A DNA stretch of 64,000 nucleotides from Alphaproteobacteria bacterium (GTDB taxonomy: Bacteria; Pseudomonadota; Alphaproteobacteria; Micropepsales; Micropepsaceae): contig JAFAWQ010000023.1 of the NCBI GenBank assembly GCA_019241645.1, positions 1 to 64,000 on the forward strand. The letters are read 5' to 3'. The translations under genes and the position numbers were made by a program. This document shows, piece after piece, positions 36,315 to 45,250 of the stretch. The notes beneath the pieces are model-generated. The model saw only the letters and a program-made list of their open reading frames with translations. It was not told where the DNA came from and did not search any database. Every line of letters begins with the position of its first letter. The stretch's first letter is position 1.

Positions 36315-37303
36315 CGTACATATCCCACGGCGCGGAACCAGTTGAGCGCATCCGCCAGCGCGAGCCGCCATGGAACGGTGGAATAGCCCAACTCGCGCTT
36401 CGCTTTGACCGAGCTGAAGAACATCAACTGCCGCGACATGGTAAGCGCATCTGCGGTGATGAACGGCTCTACCCCGGTCACGCGCGCCACGGCTTCCGCG
36501 GCAAAGGCAAGCGGATAGAGCGGCCCGCGCGCGAGACGTACTCGTGGCGGCTTACGGCCAACCAGCCGGGCAATTTCGATCAGTATGTCTTTCAGCATCA
36601 CATTGTGACCGCCGAGGATATAATTCTCGCCGATGCGGCCCTTTTCCAGCGCCAGCATGTGGCCTTCGGCAACATCGTCGACATGCACGAGATTGAGGCC
36701 GGTTTCGACATAAGCCGGCATGCGCCCGTTCGCCGCTTGCACCATCATGCGGCCGGTAGGCGTCGGACGCACATCGCGCGGACCAATCGGCGTCGATGGA
36801 CTGACGATGACGGCCGGCAGGCCGGCAGCGATCATGTCTTCGACCACGCGCTCCGCCGCCACCTTGCTCTTCTTGTAGGCGCCGATTGCTGAATTTATGT
36901 CCGCGCGGTCGCTTTCATCGGCATCGCTGCCACCGCCGCGAGGCTTCAGCGCTGCCACCGAGCTTGTATACACGACCCGCTCGATTCCGGCGTCGCGCGC
37001 CGCTTCCATGACGGCGCGCGTGCCTTCGCGATTGTTGCGGATGATCTCGTCGGGATCGCGAGCCCACAGCCGGTAGTCCGCCGCTACGTGAAACAGATAG
37101 CGCGCGCCTTGCATGGCCGAAGCCAGCGAGGGGGGATCGTGAAGGTCCCCTTCGACGATTTCACAGTCAATGCAATTGACATTGACTCGCGGACTATTGG
37201 AGCGAACCAGCGCCCGCACCTGCAGGCCTCGCGCAATAGCCTTGCGAGCCACAGCTGAGCCGACGAAGCCTGACGCCCCCGTGATTAGGGCGACGTCAGT
37301 CAT
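36311..37303 (-). CDS. hpnA: Hopanoid-associated sugar epimerase/dehydratase HpnA
   Basis: Extended short-chain dehydrogenase. The protein has 330 residues with the NAD-binding motif TGASGFVGSAVARKA at residues 8-22, the downstream VAADYRLWARDP and the catalytic YKKSK with its Tyr and Lys. TSSVAAL provides the active-site Ser region. It probably modifies a sugar used by the hopanoid glycosyltransferases, as inferred for the family. The start at 37303 overlaps the hpnL stop by eight bases. Confidence 0.92.
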   Translation of the reverse strand: MTDVALITGASGFVGSAVARKAIARGLQVRALVRSNSPRVNVNCIDCEIVEGDLHDPPSLASAMQGARYLFHVAADYRLWARDPDEIIRNNREGTRAVMEAARDAGIERVVYTSSVAALKPRGGGSDADESDRADINSAIGAYKKSKVAAERVVEDMIAAGLPAVIVSPSTPIGPRDVRPTPTGRMMVQAANGRMPAYVETGLNLVHVDDVAEGHMLALEKGRIGENYILGGHNVMLKDILIEIARLVGRKPPRVRLARGPLYPLAFAAEAVARVTGVEPFITADALTMSRQLMFFSSVKAKRELGYSTVPWRLALADALNWFRAVGYVR

Positions 37304-38312
37304 AGATGCGGCCTCGCAGAGTGGGCGGGAAGAGCGCGCGCCGGCCCTCCGCGATCTGCCAGCTGAGCAGCACAGGTACCCCGAGTGCGACCTCCCGCGC
37401 ACGCTTGAGCAGCGACACGGCGATGCCGATGTCTGCCGGCAGTCCGAATAGCGGCATCATCACCGCATAGCCGGCCTCCTGCACGCCAATGGCTGCCGGA
37501 ACGAACACGGCGGCGCTTCGCGCTGCACAGAGCAGGCTCTCGATCGCGATGGCGCCCCAGAAGGATATCGGGTGTCCGATCAACGCAAGCGCGAGCCAGG
37601 TGCCGAACGCCGCGGACAGCCAGCCTGCAAAATGCAGCGCAAGTCCGGCGCCCATTCGTCCCGGCTGTCCGTGTATGCGGTTGACCGCCTGATCGAACTC
37701 GCCGGCCGCGAGTTCCGCGGCCGGGAGAAACCTGCGGGCGATTCGCTCCAGCAGCGCGAAGCCCCGGCGCTGTGCCAGAACGAAGGTCGCCACAAGAATG
37801 ATCGCAATCAAAACGCCGAGGGCGGCCGTTCGCATCATCGGCAGCGCGCGCAGACCTGGCAGCTGCACGACAAGAATGACAAGCCCGGTAAGGATAAAGG
37901 CGATCTGCGCGATCATCTCCAGCGTGATGTCCACAATGGTCGAGCCGAAGGCTTCCGAACCGGAAATGCCGCGCAGCATCACCGCGCGCGCGCCGATGAC
38001 CATGCCGCCGAATTGGGAGAACGGAAGCACGTCGCCCGCCGAATCCCGCACGGCCCGGCCCCAGCAAAATGTCGCGGCTCGCGATGGCGTTACCGGTGAC
38101 GCCAGCACGAGCCACGCCAATCCGAGGAGCGCGAAATTCGCCAGTCCGTAGACGCAGAGCAGCGCAAACCCGCTCCAGCCGACAGAGACTGCGGCGTCTA
38201 CAATGGCGTGAAAGCCGATGCGGAAGAAGAGGTATGCCGCGCCGCAAAGACCAACGAGCGCGGCAATCACGGCACCGGTTCTTACAGATCGCCTGGAAGC
38301 GCTTTCGCTCAC
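37296..38312 (-). CDS. hpnL: Hopanoid-associated membrane protein HpnL
   Basis: Polytopic membrane protein of the UPF0104/lysylphosphatidylglycerol synthase transmembrane family, the HpnL subtype. The protein has 338 residues with about seven or eight helices, including the family-typical DVLPFSQFGGMVIGARA and VPAAIGVQEAGYAVMMPLFG. It is thought to help move or modify hopanoids, but its function is not proven. It overlaps the upstream ferritin-like gene (ATGA) and hpnA. Confidence 0.88.
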   Translation of the reverse strand: MSESASRRSVRTGAVIAALVGLCGAAYLFFRIGFHAIVDAAVSVGWSGFALLCVYGLANFALLGLAWLVLASPVTPSRAATFCWGRAVRDSAGDVLPFSQFGGMVIGARAVMLRGISGSEAFGSTIVDITLEMIAQIAFILTGLVILVVQLPGLRALPMMRTAALGVLIAIILVATFVLAQRRGFALLERIARRFLPAAELAAGEFDQAVNRIHGQPGRMGAGLALHFAGWLSAAFGTWLALALIGHPISFWGAIAIESLLCAARSAAVFVPAAIGVQEAGYAVMMPLFGLPADIGIAVSLLKRAREVALGVPVLLSWQIAEGRRALFPPTLRGRIYD

Positions 38313-39205
38313 GCCCGCGCAGGCTTGCGCATTAAACGGCGAGCAAACCGCACCATTCGCGGCACGAAATTGGGCCGGAGCAGACGCGTATCGTAGATGC
38401 CAAGGCGCCGGTCATTCTCGGCGAGGCAGGTGTCCATCAGTTCCGCCACCGAAACGTCCACGCCCAGATCCTGCGCGCCGTTCACTGTGAAATTGTTGTC
38501 CTGCGGCGCGCCGCCTACATCCCTGGCGATGCCGATACGCTCCCAGATCAGGAACGCCCACACCGCCGCTATTTTCAGGGCAAACCCGGGCCGCCGCCAC
38601 AGCGGAATGTTGCGCCGGTGCCAGGCCACCCAATTCACATAGAAGAGGATGTGCCGGCCCTCCTCACGCATTACCGGCTCGAAGGTCTCGACCAATTCCT
38701 TCGGGAAGAAGCCAGAACGGCGTGCCGTTTCAAACAAACCGAAGGCAAAAAAACTATCGATGCACTCGCTGTAACCGGTGACCATGAAAGCCCATTCCGC
38801 ATCCCGTGGCACCGCATATTCAGGCTCGGGTTCCAGCTGAATTCCATATGCCTGCACCATGTTGTGCAGCACGTGCTTGTGGCGCTTCTCCTCGAACGCG
38901 TTGAGCGCAATCGCCTGGTTCAGCAGCGGGTCGGCAACGGTATCGCCATAGGTCTGCACCCGCAGCCCGGCTTTGCCTTCGGTCTGCACGGCGATATCCC
39001 AAATAGGCAACGAGGTGAGCCGCGCGAGCGCGTCCGGCTCCAGCTCAGGCCAGTCGATCACCGCGGGTTTGTACGGATCGAAGGTCGAGAGCAGCGTGAA
39101 GCAGAACAGCTTTTTATGATCTTCGCTGCCAAGACGGATGGCGCCGACCGGAGGCGCCATCATATCTTCGGACAGGTCCGGAAATGTGAGCGGCTGCAGC
39201 GTCAT
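38309..39205 (-). CDS. Ferritin-like putative di-iron protein in the hopanoid operon
   Basis: A protein of 298 residues, soluble apart from a hydrophobic helix near 210-225. Two EXXH motifs lie about 75 residues apart: E106-KR-H109 (in FEEKRHKH) and E182-GR-H185 (in MREEGRHIL). E76 and E147 are candidates for the remaining metal ligands, giving the ferritin-like di-iron pattern E...EXXH...E...EXXH. It could be an oxygen-using enzyme or a metal-binding partner; no substrate can be read. It follows hpnJ with one base between the stop and the ATG, and its stop overlaps hpnL, so it is co-translated with hopanoid genes. The usual HpnK deacetylase is not present in the window. Confidence 0.75.
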   Translation of the reverse strand: MTLQPLTFPDLSEDMMAPPVGAIRLGSEDHKKLFCFTLLSTFDPYKPAVIDWPELEPDALARLTSLPIWDIAVQTEGKAGLRVQTYGDTVADPLLNQAIALNAFEEKRHKHVLHNMVQAYGIQLEPEPEYAVPRDAEWAFMVTGYSECIDSFFAFGLFETARRSGFFPKELVETFEPVMREEGRHILFYVNWVAWHRRNIPLWRRPGFALKIAAVWAFLIWERIGIARDVGGAPQDNNFTVNGAQDLGVDVSVAELMDTCLAENDRRLGIYDTRLLRPNFVPRMVRFARRLMRKPARA

Positions 39206-39206
39206 C

Positions 39207-40634
39207 TCACGCCGCCTTGCGCCGCTCGCGCAGGAACTCGAAAAACTCCACGCCTTCGCGCAGCCGCCGCTTCATCATGTCGGTTGAGCGGACCATCTCA
39301 CCCACGATCGCTGCGATCTTTCGAGGCCGGAAATAGAACTCGCGGTAAAAGCCTTCGAGAGAATCGAAAATCTGCTTGTGCGAGAGATGCGGATAATGCA
39401 GCGGCGCAATCTGGATGCCGTGCTCTTCGACAAGCTCCGCGTTCGCCGCATCCAGCCAGCCGTTTTGCACTGCCTGATTGTAAAGGAACGTGCCCGGATA
39501 CGGCGCGGCCAACGAAACCTGGATGGTATGCGGATTGATGCGCTTGGCGAACTCGACCGTCTCGCGGATGGTCACCGTGCTTTCCCCCGGCAAGCCCAGA
39601 ATGAACGTCCCATGGATGGCGACGCCGAGCTCGTGGCAGTCCTTGGTGAAGCGCTCCGCCACTTCAACGCGCATGCCCTTCTTGATGTTGAAGAGAATCT
39701 GCTGGTTCCCGGATTCATAACCAACCAGCAGCAACCGCAGGCCGTTGTCCTTCAGGACCTCCAGCGTCCTGCGCGGAACGTTCGCCTTCGCGTTGCAGGA
39801 CCAGGTCACGCCGAGCTTGCCCAATTCCTTTGCGATCGCTTCGGCGCGCGGCAGATCATCGGTGAACGTATCGTCGTCGAAGAAGAATTCCTTCACCTGA
39901 GGGAACGCGGCTTTCGCCCAGCGGATTTCGTCGATAACATGGCCAACACTGCGGGTACGGTAGCGATGCCCGCCAACCGTTTGCGGCCACAGGCAGAAAG
40001 TGCAGCGGGATTTGCATCCCCTGCCCGTGTACAGCGAGATGTAGGGGTGTTTCAAATAACCGATGAAGTAGTCCTCGATCTGAAGATGTCGCTTGTAGAC
40101 CGGCGTCACGAACGGAAGCGCGTCCATGTTCTCGATCATCGGTCGATCGGCATTGTGCAGGATCGCACCGCGCCCGTTACGGTAGGAAATGCCGACGATA
40201 TCTTTCAATGGAATCTCGTCGGCTACGTCCTTGACGGTGAAATCGAACTCGTTGCGCGCAACGTAATCGACCATCGGCGCCTCGCGCAGCGAACCTTCCG
40301 CGTTCACCGCAACCTTTGCGCCGATCAGTCCCGCGAGCAGGTTCGGGTTGGCCTCCTTCAAGGCCGCAATCGTCGCCACATCGGATTTGAACGACGGCAC
40401 GGAGGTATGCACCACGACATGATCGAAATCCTTCGCTTGCGCCACGATTTCGGCAAGCCCGATGCGACGAGGAGGCGCATCGATCAGTTTTGAATTCTCA
40501 ATCAGCGCGGCCGGCTGCGCCAGCCAGGTGGGAAACCAGAACGATTTGATCTCGCGCTTCGCCTGATAGCGCGAGCCGGCTCCACCATCGAAGCCGTCAA
40601 AAGAGGGAGCCTGAAGAAACAGTGTCCGAAGCAT
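39207..40634 (-). CDS. hpnJ: Hopanoid biosynthesis radical SAM protein HpnJ
   Basis: B12-binding-type radical SAM enzyme, thought to contract the glucosamine ring to the cyclitol ether of composite hopanoids. The protein has 475 residues. An N-terminal cobalamin-like domain spans about 60-180; the radical-SAM cysteines are C207, C211 and C214 in GRGCKSRCTFCLWP. GYESGNQQILFNIKKG and FILGLPGES follow. Its usual co-substrate is made by HpnI plus HpnK, and HpnK is not seen here. The start ATG overlaps the hpnI stop by one base (TAATG). Confidence 0.93.
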   Translation of the reverse strand: MLRTLFLQAPSFDGFDGGAGSRYQAKREIKSFWFPTWLAQPAALIENSKLIDAPPRRIGLAEIVAQAKDFDHVVVHTSVPSFKSDVATIAALKEANPNLLAGLIGAKVAVNAEGSLREAPMVDYVARNEFDFTVKDVADEIPLKDIVGISYRNGRGAILHNADRPMIENMDALPFVTPVYKRHLQIEDYFIGYLKHPYISLYTGRGCKSRCTFCLWPQTVGGHRYRTRSVGHVIDEIRWAKAAFPQVKEFFFDDDTFTDDLPRAEAIAKELGKLGVTWSCNAKANVPRRTLEVLKDNGLRLLLVGYESGNQQILFNIKKGMRVEVAERFTKDCHELGVAIHGTFILGLPGESTVTIRETVEFAKRINPHTIQVSLAAPYPGTFLYNQAVQNGWLDAANAELVEEHGIQIAPLHYPHLSHKQIFDSLEGFYREFYFRPRKIAAIVGEMVRSTDMMKRRLREGVEFFEFLRERRKAA

Positions 40635-41776
40635 TATCCAATCACCTGCGAAATTGCCCCGCCCTTTTCGATGCGGAAACGGTCTCCCCGCCAGCTGACT
40701 TCCATACCCCCCATGAGGGAAGCCAGAAACACTGCGAACGCCAGCAAATCCCGAACTGGCATGAGCCAAAACGCGCCTGTTCGGAACCCGGCCGCCCGGT
40801 CGACCAAAAACTTAAGGAGAAAACGGCTTACCAAAACGGCTACGAGCGCCAGCATGGAAGCGCTGGAAAAGTCCAGCAGTACTGTCCCCATCAGGGCGAG
40901 CGGCAGCGTATGCGTTATCACACTTGACCAGTGACCAGCTAGGTTGACTGTGCGAATCGTGCGAGCCCATCGGAATTCGTGATTCCACAAGCTGGCAGGG
41001 CTTGCTTCGACGCAACGATGCCGGACCAAAACGGCGGCATAAGCCAGATCAAAGCCTCTGGCGCGCACGGACCGGCCAAGTTCGAAATCATCGGCCAGGC
41101 AATCGCAAAGCGATTGAAAGCCGCCGATCGCAGCAAGGGTGTCCCGCCGCAGTGCCATGGTCGCCCCAAAACAGGGGGCCGTCATGCGCATAGCCGTTCC
41201 CAGCACCGCGTTCGGCAGAAACTGATAACTGATCCCCATGGCGCCCAGCCGGGACCAGAAGGTTTCGCCCTCCCCGCTATAGAAACAGGAAACAACGCCG
41301 ACGCGCGTTGTTGTGAAAGCAGCCGCGACCGCGGAAAGCCAGTTGCGCGGCGCTACAATGTCCGCATCGGCTACCACGATGAGATCGTGCTTCGCCGCGC
41401 CCATCATGTTGATGAGATTTGAAATCTTGCGGTTAGCCCCGTGCTGCCGGGAGTCGATCACCAAGACGATCTCCCGGTTTGGAAAGCGCCTTTGCAGCCT
41501 TTCGACCACATCGCGTGCCGGATCAAGCGCGCTCTGCAATCCGCAGATCATCTGCACGGAGGCTGGGTAATCCTGCTCAAGCGCGCGCGCGAGCATTTCC
41601 TCCAGGCCCGGGGGAGCGCCATGGAGTGGCTTCAGCAAGGTCATCGGAGGACAACCCGATGGCGCCCGGGCGCGAAGCCTTCCCCTTGCCCAGACCAATA
41701 GGGCGCCCGTCAAAGTCAAGGCTGCCCCGGCGAGCGCCGCAGCAAGGGCAATCCACCCTACAATTTGCAAAGCCAA
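40634..41776 (-). CDS. hpnI: Hopanoid glycosyltransferase HpnI
   Basis: Family 2-type glycosyltransferase that adds N-acetylglucosamine to bacteriohopanetetrol. The protein has 380 residues: N-terminal helix (about 4-30), GT-A domain with MTLLKPLHGAPP, the DxD motif VVADADIVAP and the acceptor motif LADDFELGRSVRARG, HRCVEASP, the (Q/R)xxRW-type HEFRWARTIR, and C-terminal helices. It is the first gene of the minus-strand operon and starts with TTG. The next in-frame ATG is 45 codons in, within the catalytic domain, so TTG is the best choice. Confidence 0.9.
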   Translation of the reverse strand: MALQIVGWIALAAALAGAALTLTGALLVWARGRLRARAPSGCPPMTLLKPLHGAPPGLEEMLARALEQDYPASVQMICGLQSALDPARDVVERLQRRFPNREIVLVIDSRQHGANRKISNLINMMGAAKHDLIVVADADIVAPRNWLSAVAAAFTTTRVGVVSCFYSGEGETFWSRLGAMGISYQFLPNAVLGTAMRMTAPCFGATMALRRDTLAAIGGFQSLCDCLADDFELGRSVRARGFDLAYAAVLVRHRCVEASPASLWNHEFRWARTIRTVNLAGHWSSVITHTLPLALMGTVLLDFSSASMLALVAVLVSRFLLKFLVDRAAGFRTGAFWLMPVRDLLAFAVFLASLMGGMEVSWRGDRFRIEKGGAISQVIG

Positions 41777-41969
41777 AACGCCTCCCGGTCCCGTAGGGGC
41801 TCTTATGGGCGTCTACGCCCGTTGGGGCAATGCTTCTATTCATTATCGCTTGGCTAGACCGGCGGGCTGTGCTAGGTGGCGATTGGCTAGGCGACGGGTC
41901 TGTCCGCATCCATACATGTGAAAGGTCAAACATCACCTGTGGATGCTTTTCTGTGGTAGGGGTTTGAAA
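41777..41969. promoter_or_regulatory. 193-bp divergent control region, hopanoid operon / oxidase cassette
   Basis: The two divergent transcription units start here. Short repeated GGCTAG/GCTAGG elements are visible at 41852-41857, 41871-41876 and 41885-41891, the last two followed by GGCGA or GCGACG. No clear consensus promoter could be assigned by eye. Confidence 0.4.
41781..41786 (-). promoter_or_regulatory. Ribosome-binding site of the hpnI TTG start
   Basis: Read on the minus strand, GGGAGG lies four bases before TTG at 41776-41774. A second TTG two codons downstream has a ten-base spacing. Either could serve; both give essentially the same protein. Confidence 0.5.
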
Positions 41970-43580
41970 ATGGTTCGCATTATCAAGTGGTTCGTAGTGG
42001 CGGTTCTCTTTGGGATATCTGCCCCGGCTATGGCGATGGCGGCGGATATTTGCCCGAGGCCAGATGCTGGTAGCGACCTGCCGGCGCCACCGGATCTGCA
42101 CAGCAGCGGCGGAATTCTCGACGTCGACCTCAATTATTACACAAGGCTCGATTTCGCCAACCGGGTCATTTTCTGCTTCCAAACACCCTCAGGCATCGAA
42201 TCGCCGACCTTGCATGTGTTTCCGGGCGACACCATCAGGATCCATCTCACAAACAAGCTCCCGTCGATCACCAGCGGTCCGGGCGAGACGATGTCCAACA
42301 AGAGCAACAAATGCGGCGACACGCTGATGCGCCTCAGTTCGGTGAACATGCATTTCCACGGCGTCAACGCATCGCCCAAATGCCACAGCGACGAGACGAT
42401 CCACACGATCGTCAATTCCGGACAGACCTTCGACTACAACATTAAAATTCCAAAGAACGAACCGCCCGGGCTCTATTGGTATCATCCGCATGTGCACGGC
42501 ATTGCGTCTATCCACGTACAGGGTGGCGCAACCGGAGCCATAATCGTTGAGGGCATCGAAAATGTTCAGCCTGCCGTGGCGGGCCTGACCCAACGCCTGA
42601 TTGTCATCCGCGATCAGCCGCAACTGAACCCGAATCCGGACGATCCGGATCAGCCGTTCTGGGATGTCAATCTCAACTATGTGCCGGTTCCGTATCCTGC
42701 CTATCCGCCCACCGTCATACGGATGCAGCGTGGACAAAAGGAATTTTGGCGCGTCGCGGGCGCGTACGCCAACACGATTCTCGACCTGCAGGTCACCTTC
42801 GACGGCAAACCTCAGACGTTGGAAATCGTGGGCTGGGATGGCGTGCCGACAGGCTCGCAGAACGGCCACCGTCAGGGCACGCTCGTCAGCGCAAAGCATC
42901 TGCTGCTGCCGCCTTCCGGCCGTGTTGAATTCATCGTTCCGGCAGTGCCTGACGGCGTAAAAAAGGCGCTTTTTGTCACACGCACGATCGATGGCGGCCC
43001 CGCTTCCGACGTCAACAGCGCGAGACCTTTGGCGACAATGATCGCGACCGATGCGGCGGTGAAACTGCCGCGCATCCCGCTACGCTCGGGCCCGCCGAAA
43101 CCGCAGCGTTTCGAGGATGTGACGGATGCGATGGTCACGGGCAAGCGAACGCTCTACTTCCTTGAAGTGCCGGGACACAGCCAAACCGCAGGCGAGCCTG
43201 TGTTCTTCTTCATCGTCGTCGACGGACAGACGCCCCAGCTGTTCGATCCGAACAACCCGCCGGCAATCATTACAAGAAGGGGCGCGGTGGAGGATTGGAC
43301 CATTCAAAACCGGACGTTCGAATTGCACGAATTCCACATGCACCAGATTCACTTCAAGATTTTGGAGGAGAACGGCAAGAAGGTCCCGAAGGACCAGCAG
43401 CAATGGCGCGATACCTATCAGGTCGGCTACTGGGATGGTGAGAGCAAGTATCCGTACATCAAAGTGCGGATGGATTTCCGTGGCGCGGTGGTTGGTGATT
43501 TTCTCTATCACTGCCACATCCTCGATCACGAGGACGGGGGCATGATGGCGATCATCCGCGTGAAGCCGGAGAAGGGTTGA
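41970..43580 (+). CDS. Exported multicopper oxidase 1 of a tandem triplet
   Basis: A protein of 536 residues. Signal peptide (about 1-24, ending AMAMAA) of Sec type, with no twin-arginine motif. All four copper motifs are intact: HFHG (H128, H130), HPHVHG (H172-H176), HEFHMH (H453 onward) and HCHILDHEDGGMM (514 onward) with the axial Met. Four further cysteines (in ICPRP, FCFQTP, KCGDT and KCHSDE) are conserved in all three copies, suggesting two disulfides. It should oxidise a substrate or metal ion and reduce oxygen to water in the periplasm. Highly similar to the second copy. Confidence 0.9.
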   Translation: MVRIIKWFVVAVLFGISAPAMAMAADICPRPDAGSDLPAPPDLHSSGGILDVDLNYYTRLDFANRVIFCFQTPSGIESPTLHVFPGDTIRIHLTNKLPSITSGPGETMSNKSNKCGDTLMRLSSVNMHFHGVNASPKCHSDETIHTIVNSGQTFDYNIKIPKNEPPGLYWYHPHVHGIASIHVQGGATGAIIVEGIENVQPAVAGLTQRLIVIRDQPQLNPNPDDPDQPFWDVNLNYVPVPYPAYPPTVIRMQRGQKEFWRVAGAYANTILDLQVTFDGKPQTLEIVGWDGVPTGSQNGHRQGTLVSAKHLLLPPSGRVEFIVPAVPDGVKKALFVTRTIDGGPASDVNSARPLATMIATDAAVKLPRIPLRSGPPKPQRFEDVTDAMVTGKRTLYFLEVPGHSQTAGEPVFFFIVVDGQTPQLFDPNNPPAIITRRGAVEDWTIQNRTFELHEFHMHQIHFKILEENGKKVPKDQQQWRDTYQVGYWDGESKYPYIKVRMDFRGAVVGDFLYHCHILDHEDGGMMAIIRVKPEKG

Positions 43581-43618
43581 AGCGGAGCTGCGAAAACGCG
43601 GCTTCGTGGTGGGTTGAA

Positions 43619-45205
43619 ATGATTCACGCCATCAAATGGTTCGCGATAGTGGCGCTATTTGGAATCTGCGCGCCTGGGGCGGCTCTCGGCGCGGAGGTTT
43701 GTCCTCGACCAGGTCCGGCAAGCGACGTGTTGCCGCCGCCGGATTTGTACAGCAGCGGCGGAATTCTCAAGGTCGAGCTTCAGTACCTGACCAAGGTGGA
43801 CCTCGCCGGACGGACGCTCTTCTGTTTCCAGACGCCGGCCGGCGTGGAATCGCCGACTCTCCACGTTTGGCCTGGTGACACGATAAAGATTCACCTCACA
43901 AACAAACTTCCGCCAGTCACAACCGGTCCTGGAGAGACCGTGGCCAATAACAAAAACAGGTGCGGGGACGCAGTTATGCGCCTGTCATCGGTGAACATGC
44001 ATTTTCACGGCGTCAACGCATCGCCCAAATGCCACAGCGACGAGTCCATCCATACAATCGTCAATTCGGGACAGAGCTTCGATTACAACATCAAGATTCC
44101 AGCGAATGAGCCGCCGGGGCTCTACTGGTACCATCCGCATGTGCATGGCATTTCGTCACCGAGCCTCCAGGGTGGCGCGTCTGGCGTCATTATCGTTGAG
44201 GGCATCGAAAACGTTCAGCCTGCCGTGGTGGGGCTCCCTCAGCGTGTGATCATCATCCGCGATCAGCCGCTGCTGAATTCCGGCGCGCCTGACGAAGGAC
44301 CGATGCCGAACTGGGATATCAACATCAACTACGTTCCAGTTCCATTTCCGGCGTTTCCCACCGCGAAAATCCGGATGCAGCATGGCGTAAAGGAATTCTG
44401 GCGCGTGGCCAATGCGGGCGCGAACACCATTCTCGATCTGCGGGTGATCTACGACAGAGAGCCCCAAACCTTGCAAATCGTTGCCTGGGACGGGGTTGCG
44501 ACCGGCTCCCAAAATGGAAGACGGCAGGGCGTTCTTGTCAACCAGAAGCATATCCTGCTGCCGCCGTCGGGACGTGTCGAATTCATCGTACCCGCTGTGA
44601 ATCAGGGCGTGGCACAGGCTTATTTCGTCACGCGCAAGATCGACGGCGGCCCATCATCGGACACCAATCCGGCGCGGCCGATCGCCCAAATGATTGCGAC
44701 CGATTCCCCCGTTAAGCTGCCGCGATTGCCGCAACGCTCGGGCCCGCCGAAACCGCAGCGTTTCGAAGACGTGACCGATGCAATGGTCACGGGCAAGCGC
44801 ACGCTCTACTTCTACGAAGAGGGTAACGACTTCTACATCGTGGTCGACGGACAGACGCCAAAACTGTTCGATCCCAACGATCCTCCTTCAATTGTTACCC
44901 GCGAGGGCGCGGTGGAGGACTGGATCGTTCAAAACCGCACGACGGAGGTGCATGAATTTCACATCCATCAGATTCACTTCAAGGTGCTCGAGGAAAATGG
45001 CAAGACTCTGCCGAAGGCGGAGCGGCAGTGGCGCGATACCTACCAAATCCCCTACTGGGACGCGAAGAGCAAGTACCCCTATGTCAAGATGCGGATGGAC
45101 TTTCGGGGTGCGGTGGTTGGCGACTTCCTCTATCATTGCCACATCCTCGATCACGAGGATTTCGGTATGATGGCGATTATCCGCGTGAAATCGGAAAAGA
45201 ATTGA
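43619..45205 (+). CDS. Exported multicopper oxidase 2 of a tandem triplet
   Basis: A protein of 528 residues with a signal peptide (about 1-23, ending AALGA). Copper motifs are intact: HFHG, HPHVHG, HEFHIH and HCHILDHEDFGMM. The same four cysteines occur as in copies 1 and 3. The nucleotide sequence shares long identical stretches with copy 1, for example around 44008-44043 and 44739-44760, so this pair arose by the more recent duplication or by gene conversion. It starts at ATG 43619, 38 bases after the copy 1 stop; an upstream in-frame start at 43577 would lengthen the protein without adding a sensible signal. Confidence 0.9.
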   Translation: MIHAIKWFAIVALFGICAPGAALGAEVCPRPGPASDVLPPPDLYSSGGILKVELQYLTKVDLAGRTLFCFQTPAGVESPTLHVWPGDTIKIHLTNKLPPVTTGPGETVANNKNRCGDAVMRLSSVNMHFHGVNASPKCHSDESIHTIVNSGQSFDYNIKIPANEPPGLYWYHPHVHGISSPSLQGGASGVIIVEGIENVQPAVVGLPQRVIIIRDQPLLNSGAPDEGPMPNWDININYVPVPFPAFPTAKIRMQHGVKEFWRVANAGANTILDLRVIYDREPQTLQIVAWDGVATGSQNGRRQGVLVNQKHILLPPSGRVEFIVPAVNQGVAQAYFVTRKIDGGPSSDTNPARPIAQMIATDSPVKLPRLPQRSGPPKPQRFEDVTDAMVTGKRTLYFYEEGNDFYIVVDGQTPKLFDPNDPPSIVTREGAVEDWIVQNRTTEVHEFHIHQIHFKVLEENGKTLPKAERQWRDTYQIPYWDAKSKYPYVKMRMDFRGAVVGDFLYHCHILDHEDFGMMAIIRVKSEKN

Positions 45206-45250
45206 GCGGCTCGGTGTTGAGCAAGGCAACTTGGGGAAGAGGAACATAAG

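Noticed and set aside
38309-39205. HpnK deacetylase, expected near hpnJ and hpnL
   Set aside because: The sequence shows two EXXH motifs of a ferritin-like fold and none of the YdjC/HpnK metal-site residues.
39378-40493. A 371-residue open frame on the plus strand
   Set aside because: Antisense to hpnJ, whose radical SAM cysteines define the true gene.
41777-41969. Mobile-element boundary between the hopanoid operon and the oxidase cassette
   Set aside because: No inverted terminal repeats, target duplication, integrase or change in composition could be seen; the short GCTAGG repeats are too weak.
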